From: a virus
Length of the DNA: 42,016 bases
IMG/VR virus record: IMGVR_UViG_3300042446_001218
Coordinates: 1-42,016 of that record
Reading direction: 5' to 3' (one strand)
Shown here: piece by piece, positions 23,558-32,793 of the stretch
Layout: each line of letters begins with the position of its first letter
Position numbering within the stretch: position 1 is the stretch's first letter
The notes under the pieces: generated by a model
Told to the model about the DNA's origin: nothing
What the model saw: only the letters and a program-made list of their open reading frames with translations
Database searches by the model: none
Position numbers and translations under genes: made by a program

Positions 23558-24846
23558 TTCTTTCCATTAACATATTTAAGGATCATTGCTGAATCCTTAA
23601 GGTATGAAACAAAATGAACCGTAGGATCTACTTTAGCAATTTCTGCAATCTCTGCATCAATCCTTGCTGCAAATAGAGCATCAGATTCTTCCTGTGGTGG
23701 TATACCTGGACTACTTACTGGGGCTGGCGCTGCTGCCTGAGGTGGTTCATAAGCGGGGGTCCCTGGAATTGTTCTTGGACCAGCATATGTTGGTTCAGGA
23801 TTAGTGTTTACGAATACTCTAGGGATCTCTGGCTCGGAGATTCCTTGACTTGAAAATGAGGTAGACTCTTCATCAAATCTTGGACTTTCTTTGCTAGGGA
23901 AATCGCAGAAATTACCGCAAACTTCTTTCATGAACTCCAGTGGAATTTCGTTATCATCAATAAGACGATCTACGATTGTTTGAGGATGTGGAATATTCCA
24001 GATATTCTCAATATCGAAGAAGTTATAACGACCCGCAAGAGCCTCTGGACTAACTGCCATTTCCTTACTTCCTGTTAGAATTTTGTCTCCAGTAGAGAAG
24101 CACATCGTATTGATACCGATACCACGTTCGTTGTTACCAGTAGCAACCTTTGTAGTTGCTCTAGCTTCAAGACCTGTAGTTGGATGGGTTACGTCACCAA
24201 ACAGGAAGTCTTGCCAGTTTGGATCTCTAGGGGCTTGAGAACGCAGACCAGCCATGTCTAATACTTCTTTTGTCATATTCATGCCCATCTCAGACAGAAC
24301 CAATAGGAAATTGGAGTTGTCATACTTGGGATCAACAGACCCATAGAAATTCATAACTGCTAGTTTTCTTGCTGCCGCCAATGGTAGGTTTACAACCTCA
24401 GTAGATCCCTGAGGTTTCATTACCAAATTACGCAGATGCATATGCTGTGTGTCTTTACGGCGAATCTTCCAGAACATCTCCTCGACAGGATCAAAGCAAT
24501 CAATAGCTGCTACTCCTGGATTAAATGATTTTCTGATTCTAGGACTAACAAAGAAGTGCTTGTTCTTACCCAAATACGTATGCATTGGATAGTAGAAGAA
24601 CCAGCTTCTGAATACAGGAATACCCTGATCAGAAAGTTTATCTTTGTCTCTGTAAGGACTAAAGCTTGTTTTAAAAGCTTCATCCTTTGGATTTAGACTG
24701 AAATCAAAAGATGGGAGAATACGACCCACAGCAGGATTATTCTTGCTTAGGATTACATGATTAACTCCATCTTTTGTGAGTTTAAGATTGTTTCTATTGG
24801 TTGGTGTACCGTTATTGTCTTCGTCTGGATAGTATGGTGTATACAT
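23554..24846 (-). CDS. Hypothetical 430-aa protein, candidate ssDNA-binding or replication accessory protein
   Basis: Residues 1-300 look like one folded domain with many aromatics (RSWFFYYPMHTYLGKNKHFF) and a CFDPVEEMFWKIRRKD segment. A Pro/Ala-rich linker (about 345-385) connects to a small acidic C-terminal region. I do not recognise the family. A folded body plus an acidic or linker-borne tail, located between MazG/polymerase and the recombinase, resembles the layout of phage ssDNA-binding proteins, but this is inference. The start is preceded by A/T-rich sequence without SD. Confidence 0.75.
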   Translation of the reverse strand: MYTPYYPDEDNNGTPTNRNNLKLTKDGVNHVILSKNNPAVGRILPSFDFSLNPKDEAFKTSFSPYRDKDKLSDQGIPVFRSWFFYYPMHTYLGKNKHFFVSPRIRKSFNPGVAAIDCFDPVEEMFWKIRRKDTQHMHLRNLVMKPQGSTEVVNLPLAAARKLAVMNFYGSVDPKYDNSNFLLVLSEMGMNMTKEVLDMAGLRSQAPRDPNWQDFLFGDVTHPTTGLEARATTKVATGNNERGIGINTMCFSTGDKILTGSKEMAVSPEALAGRYNFFDIENIWNIPHPQTIVDRLIDDNEIPLEFMKEVCGNFCDFPSKESPRFDEESTSFSSQGISEPEIPRVFVNTNPEPTYAGPRTIPGTPAYEPPQAAAPAPVSSPGIPPQEESDALFAARIDAEIAEIAKVDPTVHFVSYLKDSAMILKYVNGKK

Positions 24847-24910
24847 TTTTTAGAGTGTGTTAATGTTGCTGCAGATAATTTTTAAGAAAATACTCTAAAC
24901 TAGTTTTACC

Positions 24911-25267
24911 TTATTGTTTGTCTGCTCTTGTTTGTGCTGCTTCGTTGGAATAAGATAATTTTTCATATCTTATTCTTAACTTTTCAATAGTTGCTCTGAG
25001 TGTTTCCTCGCGCTTAATATCCAACAATTGTCGAATACGTGCAAGGAAAAATTCAATATCTCCTAATTCTTCGACCACATTTTCGCGGTCGAGTTCTTTT
25101 TCATAAATAATATGCTTTTTTACGGCATCTAGTAGTTCTCCTACTTCTCCTGGCAAAGCGATAAGCATATGTAGCATATCTGATTTTTCAGGAGTCAAGG
25201 TGTCAAGAATTGCTTGCCCTGGCTTAACCAGAGCAGCAACCATATCTTCGAATTCAATTTGTTCCAT
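24911..25267 (-). CDS. mazG: MazG-like NTP pyrophosphohydrolase
   Basis: The 118-residue protein has the MazG metal-binding pattern: GEVGELLDAVKKH (G40-E41-x-x-E44) and EELGDIEFFL (E66, E67, D70). These all-alpha enzymes hydrolyse NTPs to NMP and pyrophosphate. Phage copies may adjust nucleotide pools or alarmone levels. It is directly downstream of the DNA polymerase gene with a one-base gap, fitting nucleotide metabolism during replication. Confidence 0.88.
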   Translation of the reverse strand: MEQIEFEDMVAALVKPGQAILDTLTPEKSDMLHMLIALPGEVGELLDAVKKHIIYEKELDRENVVEELGDIEFFLARIRQLLDIKREETLRATIEKLRIRYEKLSYSNEAAQTRADKQ

Positions 25268-25268
25268 A

Positions 25269-26435
25269 TTATATAATTCCTAGTAGTTTCTGTTCGTGTT
25301 CCGAACGACGCTTGTCAGTCCAGCGGAAAACGAACTCCGTGTCAATAGGGTAATACATTTTTCTTTCATTGTATTCCCATTCATTATTTTCAGCCATGTA
25401 TAGCTGATGTAACTGTGCCACTAAATTACGTTCTTCAATAGGACACACAGTTACCAATGCGTCATAAAGACATATCATAACTCTAGCTTTCATACCTAAA
25501 GCTTTATACGCCTCTATTAACCATATGCAAGCTCTCATGGCAGTAGCCCCAACTGATTCCTGCATAGGAAAGTTCCTAGCCTCTCGACCCTGACTCGACA
25601 TAAGAGTTTTTCTTTCTTTGAATCCAAGACTTTTATCATTGGTTCCAACAAAGTGTCTACGTCTTCCAGAAGCAGCCGTAATGAATGGATACATAGAGGG
25701 AAGCATTTGTTGCTCCTCTAAGTATTCTACAGCGCGTCCTTGTCTTGTTTCGAGAGCTTTAAATATTCTATCTCCAGTTCCAGGCTCTGGTAGTACTCCA
25801 GAGTCTGCATAAATTTTTCTTTCAAGTGTAGAAGGCGTTGCTCCGTACGAAGTGGAGAAGTTACCCACCTTACCCATACCATCTCTATGCATTTTCTTGT
25901 CTAGAGATTCTCTGGGTACTTCATACATGAATTCTACTAGTGACCAGTGAAGATCATGAGACGGATGTCTTAGATTTCCTTCTGAGTCTCGGAGTAGTTC
26001 GCCTTCTTCTACTTTTCTAATAATCTTATTACTCTTAGCCAAATGCATAATGAAATCTTCACGGCGATTCTGCTCAGGAATACCGCAGTTTTCATCATAA
26101 CTTAGTCTTACTGGTGTTGCCTCGTCCTCTACCAATACTAATCCAAATTGCTTATCAGATTCCGTCATCAAGCGTATTAGATTAACATCTCCAGAAATGA
26201 AAGCTAACGCTCTAATCTCTGCAGTGGCATAGTCAGACTCAACCATACAAGATCCGTCAGGTGATTTTACACAAGAACGAATACTTGGAATAGGAGTATG
26301 TAGATATTTTTCCAGGTTTTCTGGTAGTTCTGATTTATCAAAACACTCCTGGAGAATCTCTTTGATATCTTTAGTAATACGTCCTTGTACATAGCTAGGC
26401 CAGTTGAGTACATTTGGCTTCCATGCTCTAGGTCT
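25269..26435 (-). CDS. polA: UDG-PolA DNA polymerase, exon 2
   Basis: Exon 2 encodes 388 residues starting RPRAWKPNVLNWPSYVQGR, which continues the TG-R-x5-PNLxNxP motif begun in exon 1. Motif A is ESDYATAEIRALAF. Motif B resembles GKVGNFSTSYG. Motif C reads CLYDALVTV, with Tyr-Asp-Ala in place of His-Asp-Glu. SQGREARNFPMQESVGA resembles the nearby ARxxxNxPxQ segment. This forms the palm and fingers of a family A polymerase. An in-frame TTG at 26447 inside the intron gives a stand-alone ORF but is not the real start. Total spliced protein length is 649+388=1037 residues. MazG follows. Confidence 0.9.
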   Translation of the reverse strand, partial: RPRAWKPNVLNWPSYVQGRITKDIKEILQECFDKSELPENLEKYLHTPIPSIRSCVKSPDGSCMVESDYATAEIRALAFISGDVNLIRLMTESDKQFGLVLVEDEATPVRLSYDENCGIPEQNRREDFIMHLAKSNKIIRKVEEGELLRDSEGNLRHPSHDLHWSLVEFMYEVPRESLDKKMHRDGMGKVGNFSTSYGATPSTLERKIYADSGVLPEPGTGDRIFKALETRQGRAVEYLEEQQMLPSMYPFITAASGRRRHFVGTNDKSLGFKERKTLMSSQGREARNFPMQESVGATAMRACIWLIEAYKALGMKARVMICLYDALVTVCPIEERNLVAQLHQLYMAENNEWEYNERKMYYPIDTEFVFRWTDKRRSEHEQKLLGII

Positions 26436-26711
26436 CGTTGTGTTCAAATAGGGTCGTTAATCCTATCCAGCTTTCGCGTCTGCAAGTTATGAATTCCTTG
26501 CAGTCCAGACTATATCATCATCTATTAAAGATGCCTCCCGTTTCGCTTTACTTAAAGCTACGCCTTTCGGCTAGTCGTTGAACCTTCCCTTTCGGGCTTG
26601 GCTGCTGATTGAGATCTTTCGAACCTTTCCAGCAATTAAAGAGGTTCCTGTTTATTGTCACCAATAAAAGGGGCTAATTTTTGTTGTAACAACTTACAAC
26701 AAATTTTTTTT
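26436..26711 (-). ncRNA. Group I self-splicing intron in the DNA polymerase gene
   Basis: The 276-nt insertion carries group I core features on the minus strand: AAACAGGAACCTCTTTAATT near the 5' part, a CAACGACTAGCC helix, the P7-type segment GATATAGTCTGG (26516-26505), a P8-like ATC/GAT hairpin and a 3' end TTAACGACC...TTTGAACA that closely matches the T4 td intron 3' end. It ends in G. Splicing joins ACTGGT (Thr-Gly) to AGA (Arg), restoring the polymerase motif TGR exactly. There is no room for a homing endonuclease. An early 10-bp hairpin (TTTGTTGTAA/TTACAACAAA) likely extends P1. The internal guide pairing I find is short (GGU with GCC). Confidence 0.9.
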
Positions 26712-28658
26712 ACCAGTTTCTGTACTACTAAAATTTGGACGAATATATCCATCTTTATCAATAAAGAAGAATAGACCATTCTCCTTAACGACGTTACCTT
26801 CGTCATCTACTTCCGCTGGTTTTAAACACATCTTAAATATGTTACCAACCAAGTTTAATCCAACAAGTCTTGCCACTAATGGATCTTGGTCTGCATAGAT
26901 ATTAAGTGTTTGTTTATCCGCACTAGGAGTATACAGCTTCTGTTGTTCTGCTGGCATTTGCAAAACTTTATCCCATGAAGTACTTGGTCTACCTTTATCC
27001 TTTTGTGGAGTAGATTTGAAAGGCTTGAACTGTTTAACATCAAATAACCATCTACGCATATCATCTCCAGATCTGAAGTTGAAATGTTCTCTATGGTCAT
27101 AATGTTTTAACAAAGCAGATACACGCTCAACTGTTTCTCCTTTTAGTTCAGCAATAACTTCTTTAGGTAGCTTAAGTGCATCCTCAAATGGAAGATTAGT
27201 AGATGCTAGAAACTCTCTCATGATAGTATCCGCATCCGTAGCCATAAGTTCAACAAACTTATACTCTAATCTCTCTTTGCAGAATCCGTACAACTCTCTT
27301 AGTTCTTGAAGTTTAGCAACATCAATCAGAAGTCCAGTTGTAGTGAAATGAATGAATACATCTGTTACGAATTTATTAAAGTAATTGAAATAGTAGTCCG
27401 TCAGATTCTGCTCTCTCAATTCCTCAACAAGAAATGGTACTGCACGAATAACACAGTCCACATCCTTCATAGCATACGGAAACATAATCTCATCAGGAAT
27501 AAATGCATACCCATCATTATCTTTCTGAGGATTAGATTTCTTCCATAAAATAAGATCCATTTCATAACGACCCAAATCTGTATATCTCATAGCAATAGAT
27601 TCCAAGCCTAACTCGCGGTGCTCATTCACGGTTTGACTAGCGAACTCTGTATCGAGATAGCATTTCTGATAAGTATCAATTTTAAGGACTTGCTCCATCC
27701 AAACTCCGTCAGCGGCGAAGTGATGTCCTACAAATTTAACTTCTGGTCTATCTAACTGCTTTCTTAGAATATCACCGACTTCTTCATAGCCCACATCAAA
27801 TGTATAGTTACCTTTATCATCCATGAAACGTATGTAACATGCTTGACCAGGAGCCCACGCCATTTGCAGAGATCTTAGATTACCTTTCCAAGGATTAAGT
27901 CCTCCCCACTCACAGTCAATGGATATAAGATTAAATTGATTATTATACAAGTAATCTACTACCTCTTTTAGCTCATTAGAGTTGTAGATTACTTTGTAAT
28001 TTAACTCAACCGCGTTACGAGAAATACCATATGTCTCTTTAAGTAGAGTAATGGATTCCTTCATGCAGATCTTATATTTCTCAATCTCGAATGGTTTGTT
28101 CTGAAGTACTTGAATTGGATCTAGCAGGGTGTAATAACAGGAGTATTCTTTTGACCAGAATACACCTCCTAGAATATCATCTGCTTTAAGTGTGTATGGA
28201 GAAAGGAAATCAAATGCTGCTTTTCCTAGACATAGTACAAGCTTAGGTTTAATCTTCTCAATCTCCTTAGCAAAGAACTGAAACCCAAAGTTTAGTTCTT
28301 CCTTTGTTGGTCTATTTCTTCTTTCTTTAGGAAGAAGCCATTTAATAATTGCTGTTGTGTAGATGTTACTACCCTCAATTCCGTAAGAGTTAATTAGATC
28401 TTTAATAGCCGCCCCTGCTTGACATTTAAGAAATGCAGGAGGATCTTTTAGAATTTTATTGTACGCTCCCAAGACACCATCCCTGGCATCCTCTTCATAC
28501 AAACAAGGCATTAACACCATACAATCAGCAGAAACTCTTCCCTTGCCTCCTACATACGTAATTCCGTCTACGATAGCAGATTTCCAAATCTCGGGATGCT
28601 CTCCTTCAAGATTTGGTTGAGGTGGGTTGTCAGGTAATTCTACTTTTTTGGTGTACAT
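26712..28658 (-). CDS. polA: UDG-PolA DNA polymerase, exon 1 (glycosylase-like and exonuclease domains)
   Basis: Exon 1 encodes 649 residues. Residues about 30-210 resemble a family 4/5 uracil-DNA glycosylase: SNIYTTAIIKWLLPKERRNR then PTKEEL and IKPKLVLCLGKAAFDFL; the usual GExPG motif is degraded. Residues about 225-435 are a 3'-5' exonuclease: SIDCEWGG (D248, E250), GHHFAADGVW and YAMKDVDCV. The polymerase thumb follows and the exon ends within the GYIRPNFSSTETG motif. A similar UDG-like/PolA arrangement with a group I intron is known for SPO1-type phage polymerases. Without splicing the frame runs five codons into the intron and stops. It follows the acidic 157-residue gene by six bases. 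Confidence 0.9.
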
Positions 28659-28664
28659 GATTAA

Positions 28665-29138
28665 TTACTTTAAAATATTTTTTCTATCGAATGGGATGTC
28701 ATCATCATCGTCATCATCGTCGATGTCTCCGTGTATGTAATTCCAGGCTTCAGAATAATGCTCGTGAAGCTCATCAGGAACTCCGCCTACATCATTACCC
28801 CATGAAGTGATTCCGTCAACAAGTTTTGCAACTAACCAAGATAAATATTTGTACTCGATGAGTAGTTCCGCATCCGTGTCAAACATAGGTGCGTCGTCGT
28901 CTTCATCAGCGTCTCCTAGATATTGTCCTGATCCTGTAAAGTATCCAGGTCCAAAACTCTTATTCTCAAATCCTCTAGCTGCTAGCCATTCATCTTCATC
29001 TAGTAGATCAAAATCAACTGCAGTATTTAATGCTGGTGGTGTATTAACAACTTGTACTGGAACCTCAATTGGCTCCACTTTTTTAACATAAGATGGTAAC
29101 ACAGGTTTACTTGTATCAGGTATAAAAGCTAGTGACAT
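28665..29138 (-). CDS. Hypothetical acidic protein, 157 aa
   Basis: Pro/Val-rich start, two acidic stretches (residues about 75-90 with DADEDDDAPMFDTD, and about 137-147 an eight-Asp run before IPFDRKNILK) around a helical core (LLIEYKYLSWLVAKLVDGI). No family is recognised. It overlaps the primase gene end by 23 bases and precedes the polymerase by six, so an accessory role in replication is likely by context. The acidic tail could mimic DNA. Confidence 0.75.
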   Translation of the reverse strand: MSLAFIPDTSKPVLPSYVKKVEPIEVPVQVVNTPPALNTAVDFDLLDEDEWLAARGFENKSFGPGYFTGSGQYLGDADEDDDAPMFDTDAELLIEYKYLSWLVAKLVDGITSWGNDVGGVPDELHEHYSEAWNYIHGDIDDDDDDDDIPFDRKNILK

Positions 29139-30279
29139 ATTCTTTTACTTTTTCGTGTGGCATTTCCCCAAAATCGTTAAAATCATCAGGTGGGGTAACT
29201 CTGAAGATCTCTATATTTAAATTACGAAATAACTCTTCATTTGCACGGAAACCGCTTTCTGAAGGTTCGTCGTTCTGAACCATGAATACAATCTTAGGAC
29301 TTAGGGAAAGTAGTAACGGAATTTGCTCTGGGCATATTTGTTTACCTAGACACGCTACACCATCTCCTCCTACTTGCACAGCATCCAATATACCCTCCGC
29401 TACGAATATAACTCGTTTATCGTATGGTACATCTTTGTTGTGATTTGCATAAGCATCATAACCAAAAACTAATTTGTGTTTATGAAACCTACCATTGTAA
29501 TACTTGGTTGGTATTTTACTCTTAGAAGTTACTGGAGCAATGAAACTCATTTGTCCTTCCATCGTAAAAGTTACTGGAATAAATTCAAGTGTATCTGGAT
29601 GTAGTATGGACGTTAGTTTACCTCCATTAATACTAATACTTTGATCAATAAGTCTAGACTGCCATGCCTGAAGATGACCATTACAATAAGAATGAAATAC
29701 AATTCTGCCCTGAGGAGTACTTCTAGAGTTAGGTGTACGTTTGTAGAATATACCTAACTCCTCGCTTTGCGGTCTTTCCTTTACACAGAAGCTTGGATGA
29801 AAATCTCTAATAAGAGTTTCTACATCCAATGTTTCCCTGCTTAGAATATATTGCCAAGCAGGATGTGAATTAGGTAGTTCGCTAATAGCTACAACTTCTC
29901 CAGGACCATAAGGAATTTCAACGCCATCAATAACTGCTTGAAGTGTTACTGGTTTTGGTTGTTTCCTTACGAATACGTTTTTATTATTATCGCTAAAGTT
30001 TCTTTCTTTTAGACTAGGCCAGTTTGAAAGCTCTAGTTTCTTATACTTACGATCACAACGCATGCATTTGCCTACAGTAGTGTTGTAAGTAGTTTTTAGC
30101 CATGCATCCAACATAACTGCTAGATGGCGAGATTCAAATTCTTGTCTACCTTTTACATCCAGACAAGCTGGACAAGCCATGTAAGCAATTACACCAGATC
30201 TCTCATTAGCGAGTCTATAGCTGCCATGACGAGGAGCTAAGTTGTCCGCTATGCTGATGTGTGCTTCCGTTATGCTCAT
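29116..30279 (-). CDS. DNA primase, zinc ribbon plus TOPRIM
   Basis: The 387-residue protein has an N-terminal zinc ribbon (C36-x-x-C39, C72-x-x-C75; CPAC and CMRC). A TOPRIM-like catalytic core follows: VIFVAEGILDA (E295, D299) and VFMVQNDEPSESG. Primases of this type make short RNA primers for lagging-strand synthesis with a DnaB-type helicase, present two genes upstream. The chosen Met gives a 65-base overlap with the upstream gene; an internal Met just before the first zinc Cys (MACPAC) is an alternative but would lie too close to the ribbon. Confidence 0.85.
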   Translation of the reverse strand: MSITEAHISIADNLAPRHGSYRLANERSGVIAYMACPACLDVKGRQEFESRHLAVMLDAWLKTTYNTTVGKCMRCDRKYKKLELSNWPSLKERNFSDNNKNVFVRKQPKPVTLQAVIDGVEIPYGPGEVVAISELPNSHPAWQYILSRETLDVETLIRDFHPSFCVKERPQSEELGIFYKRTPNSRSTPQGRIVFHSYCNGHLQAWQSRLIDQSISINGGKLTSILHPDTLEFIPVTFTMEGQMSFIAPVTSKSKIPTKYYNGRFHKHKLVFGYDAYANHNKDVPYDKRVIFVAEGILDAVQVGGDGVACLGKQICPEQIPLLLSLSPKIVFMVQNDEPSESGFRANEELFRNLNIEIFRVTPPDDFNDFGEMPHEKVKEYVTSFYT

Positions 30280-30694
30280 GATGTTTATTTCCTTTGTAGT
30301 GTACGCTTCCTCTTATAGAAGAAGCAAAGTGATTCAGAGAAGTAAATGTTTTTATACCTCTTGAGTTAAACTTATCCATGACATAATCAATTTCTTCTTT
30401 TGTAAACTGAATTCCTCTTTCTGAATTATTACTGACCAAAGCAGTCACCTTATGTGCATGGTCTGTAATTATTTCGTCGTAGTCATCCATATTTTTTATA
30501 TCACAAGAAGTAGGAGTAACGAATAACAGAATGACTTGACTGTTATGACAAGCTAAAGGAATAATCTCCTTTTCCCATCGCGCAGACTCAAATACTGTAA
30601 CCGCTTTTGGTAATCTATTCAACAATAGTTCAGCCAGCATAGTTTTCTTATGCGTGTGAACAACCAACGTAGGACTAAATGGGGATCTTTTCAT
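30215..30694 (-). CDS. Hypothetical protein with His/Ser-rich tail, 159 aa
   Basis: Alpha/beta protein beginning MKRSPFSPTLVVHTHKKTML with strands SQVILLFVTPTSC and HKVTALVSNNS, ending in a low-complexity tail (HHEHNGSTHQHSGQLSSSSW) that lies over the start of the primase gene. The first part has the look of a P-loop-less NTPase-like fold, but no motif is recognised. The start overlaps the upstream stop (ATGA). It is the only gene I traced that ends in TAG. Confidence 0.7.
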   Translation of the reverse strand: MKRSPFSPTLVVHTHKKTMLAELLLNRLPKAVTVFESARWEKEIIPLACHNSQVILLFVTPTSCDIKNMDDYDEIITDHAHKVTALVSNNSERGIQFTKEEIDYVMDKFNSRGIKTFTSLNHFASSIRGSVHYKGNKHHEHNGSTHQHSGQLSSSSWQL

Positions 30695-31293
30695 AGGATT
30701 ATTTTTTCAATGACTACGTTGTCAGGAGTCATAAAACGATTAAACATGGTTCCGTCAGTACCGATTACGGCTAAACAAACTTGTGAATTCTGATGAAAAT
30801 AACCATATGCATTATGTTCAGGAGAATAACTTATTTCTGCCATTAAGAAGCAATTCACTTCCCATGTGAAACCAGCACACAAAGATTTTAAATCTTTATT
30901 ACATTCTCCAGAAACAATGTAGTTAAATCTATTAATTTGTTCTTCTGAAGGAATATTGAATTGGTTTCTTTGAAAGAAATTCCACGGAAGCCTAATTTGT
31001 CTTATTTTATTACTAATGATACCATCTAATATTTTAGGATCTCTAATAACTCTTGGATGTTTATCTGTCTTTAGAAGATGGATAGAATCCCATCTTGCAT
31101 AACCAGGAGCAAAGGTGTCTAATGTTGCCGCCCGAAGACCTCGGTTAGCAAAGAATCCTCTTACTATTCCACTTGCCCCAGAAGGAGCTGATATAATTTT
31201 TTTTGTTCTCTTACTAACAAACTGTAAATGAATTGAATATATGTATGGTTTTACTTCTGTTTGGAAGTTTAAAACGGGTGTAGGAATTGACAT
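30691..31293 (-). CDS. Hypothetical protein, 200 aa
   Basis: Mixed alpha/beta protein (KPYIYSIHLQFVSKRTKKII, RQIRLPWNFFQRNQFNIPSE, CFLMAEISYSPEHNAYGYF). No family is recognised. It is located between the DnaB-like helicase and the primase, where a helicase-primase accessory would fit. Confidence 0.75.
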   Translation of the reverse strand: MSIPTPVLNFQTEVKPYIYSIHLQFVSKRTKKIISAPSGASGIVRGFFANRGLRAATLDTFAPGYARWDSIHLLKTDKHPRVIRDPKILDGIISNKIRQIRLPWNFFQRNQFNIPSEEQINRFNYIVSGECNKDLKSLCAGFTWEVNCFLMAEISYSPEHNAYGYFHQNSQVCLAVIGTDGTMFNRFMTPDNVVIEKIIL

Positions 31294-31346
31294 TATTATT
31301 TAATAAATTGGGTTGATAACATACCCAGTTAGCATTGATAAAACTT

Positions 31347-32747
31347 TTAGAATTTCAATCGCTGAAATCTAAAATCTCGCATGACGGCTCTAGTACCTCC
31401 AGAACCATGTCTTAATTTTGTTGCACTGATATATTGTCTTTCCTCGTAAGTATTTTGTACAGAAGTCTCGTCTCCTAGATCTCTGCGCTTTAGAGCAGAT
31501 AGACCTATAGTACCAAAACATCTTGCTTGGAGAGTTTTATTCTCCGCTGCATCTTCACCACTTACGATTTTATTTTTATAGGCAGAAGGACTAGCCTGTG
31601 CCGTAAAGAATACAACTGCCTGACTATTGTCTGCGAACTCCGCTAGATAGTCTGCTTGCTGCTGATACTGAAGTCTAAAGAAGTTAAGATTACTCTTATC
31701 GGTTGCTCCGCCGATCCAGTCAAATACTACAAAGTCAGGATTTCTTCCTTTTGCTTGTGCATATTTCTCCAGTAGAATTGGTAAGTCTCTTGTCGCTAGT
31801 GCAGAGCTTGACCAATCCACGAAGTCAATTTTATTACTAAGAATCTCCATTAGAGACGTGTATCTATTTCTTTGCGTAGGACGTAGATCTTCTAGATCTA
31901 CTCTTCCCTTTTTAATAATGTGATCGTATGGAATATCGCACCAGTTTGAGCACATCCGCATTTTTAATACTTTAGGCTTATCCTCCGTAGTGATGAACAA
32001 TACGTTCTTTGCGGATAGCCCTGCCGCGTTTAAAGCCATCTGAGAAGCGATAACCGTCTTACCGCCACCAGTAGGAGCCAAAAACATGTAAGCACCTCCA
32101 TGATAGAAACCTCCGTCAAGAATTCTATCAAGTTCAGGCTCACCAGTTGACATTAGTTTTAGAGATGACGAAGAAGTAACGTCTAGCTCAGAGAAATCAA
32201 TCAGATCGAATTTTCTTCTTTCGTGATCATTATTTCCTGAGCTAGCAGTCGATACCGCATGCTGCATCTGGTCTAATAACTTTTTAGTCGGATTTTTGCC
32301 AGCAGTCTGCATTAACAATTGCATTCTACGTCTTGATAACCAGAACGTAAATATAGCAGCTTGCTGGCATATAATTTTCATTTCTTCAGGAGCAGATCTT
32401 ATAGACTCCCACTCCTGTTTAATTTGTGCCTCTTCAACTGTACTTCCAAGATGAGGAAACTTTACTACCTGTTCCTTGTATAGAACAGACATAAGATCCC
32501 ATGTAATGTCTTTAAGAGTGGAAGGATTACTCACAATATCATTCCAACTCTTAAGGCATAAGAATATTAGGTTTCTATGTCGCGAACTAAATTCATGCAA
32601 CATATTACCTTCAATTGGAGCTCCACAAAGCATAGTCAGAAAGTTTCCTGACTTCTCTGGCTCCTCCAATACACGGGATATAATCGCTCTCTCGAAGCCA
32701 TCAGGATTGTAATCAATTAAAGAACTAAGCGTGGAATTATTACTCAT
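31347..32747 (-). CDS. DnaB-like replicative helicase
   Basis: A 466-residue RecA-fold ATPase with Walker A PTGGGKT (225-231), DnaB-like strand NVLFITTEDKPKVLKMRM, Walker B DFVVFDWIGG, and a later FFTAQAS strand corresponding to the sensor region (VxxxxQLS in DnaB). The N-terminal 190 residues are helical and less conserved. Phage DnaB-type helicases form hexamers on the lagging strand and partner with primase, found two genes downstream. A 46-base gap with a weak hairpin precedes it. Confidence 0.85.
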   Translation of the reverse strand: MSNNSTLSSLIDYNPDGFERAIISRVLEEPEKSGNFLTMLCGAPIEGNMLHEFSSRHRNLIFLCLKSWNDIVSNPSTLKDITWDLMSVLYKEQVVKFPHLGSTVEEAQIKQEWESIRSAPEEMKIICQQAAIFTFWLSRRRMQLLMQTAGKNPTKKLLDQMQHAVSTASSGNNDHERRKFDLIDFSELDVTSSSSLKLMSTGEPELDRILDGGFYHGGAYMFLAPTGGGKTVIASQMALNAAGLSAKNVLFITTEDKPKVLKMRMCSNWCDIPYDHIIKKGRVDLEDLRPTQRNRYTSLMEILSNKIDFVDWSSSALATRDLPILLEKYAQAKGRNPDFVVFDWIGGATDKSNLNFFRLQYQQQADYLAEFADNSQAVVFFTAQASPSAYKNKIVSGEDAAENKTLQARCFGTIGLSALKRRDLGDETSVQNTYEERQYISATKLRHGSGGTRAVMRDFRFQRLKF

Positions 32748-32793
32748 ATTAAGCTGGCCGAAAAGTACGATAAATTATTCGCACTTTCAAACT

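Noticed and set aside
24847-24910. Inverted repeat TTTAGAGT/ACTCTAAA before the 430-aa gene
   Set aside because: Arms are far apart and AT-rich; no support for an operator or terminator.
26436-26447. TTG start for a separate PolA C-terminal protein
   Set aside because: The TTG is within the intron 3' end, and exon joining gives a contiguous polymerase domain.
26436-26711. Frameshift or degraded polymerase gene
   Set aside because: The gap has group I intron core elements, and excision restores the conserved TGR motif and reading frame exactly.
31294-31346. Possible terminator and TTGATAA direct repeat between the helicase and the 200-aa gene
   Set aside because: The stem is only about five pairs with no real U tract, and a 7-base repeat in AT-rich DNA is expected by chance.
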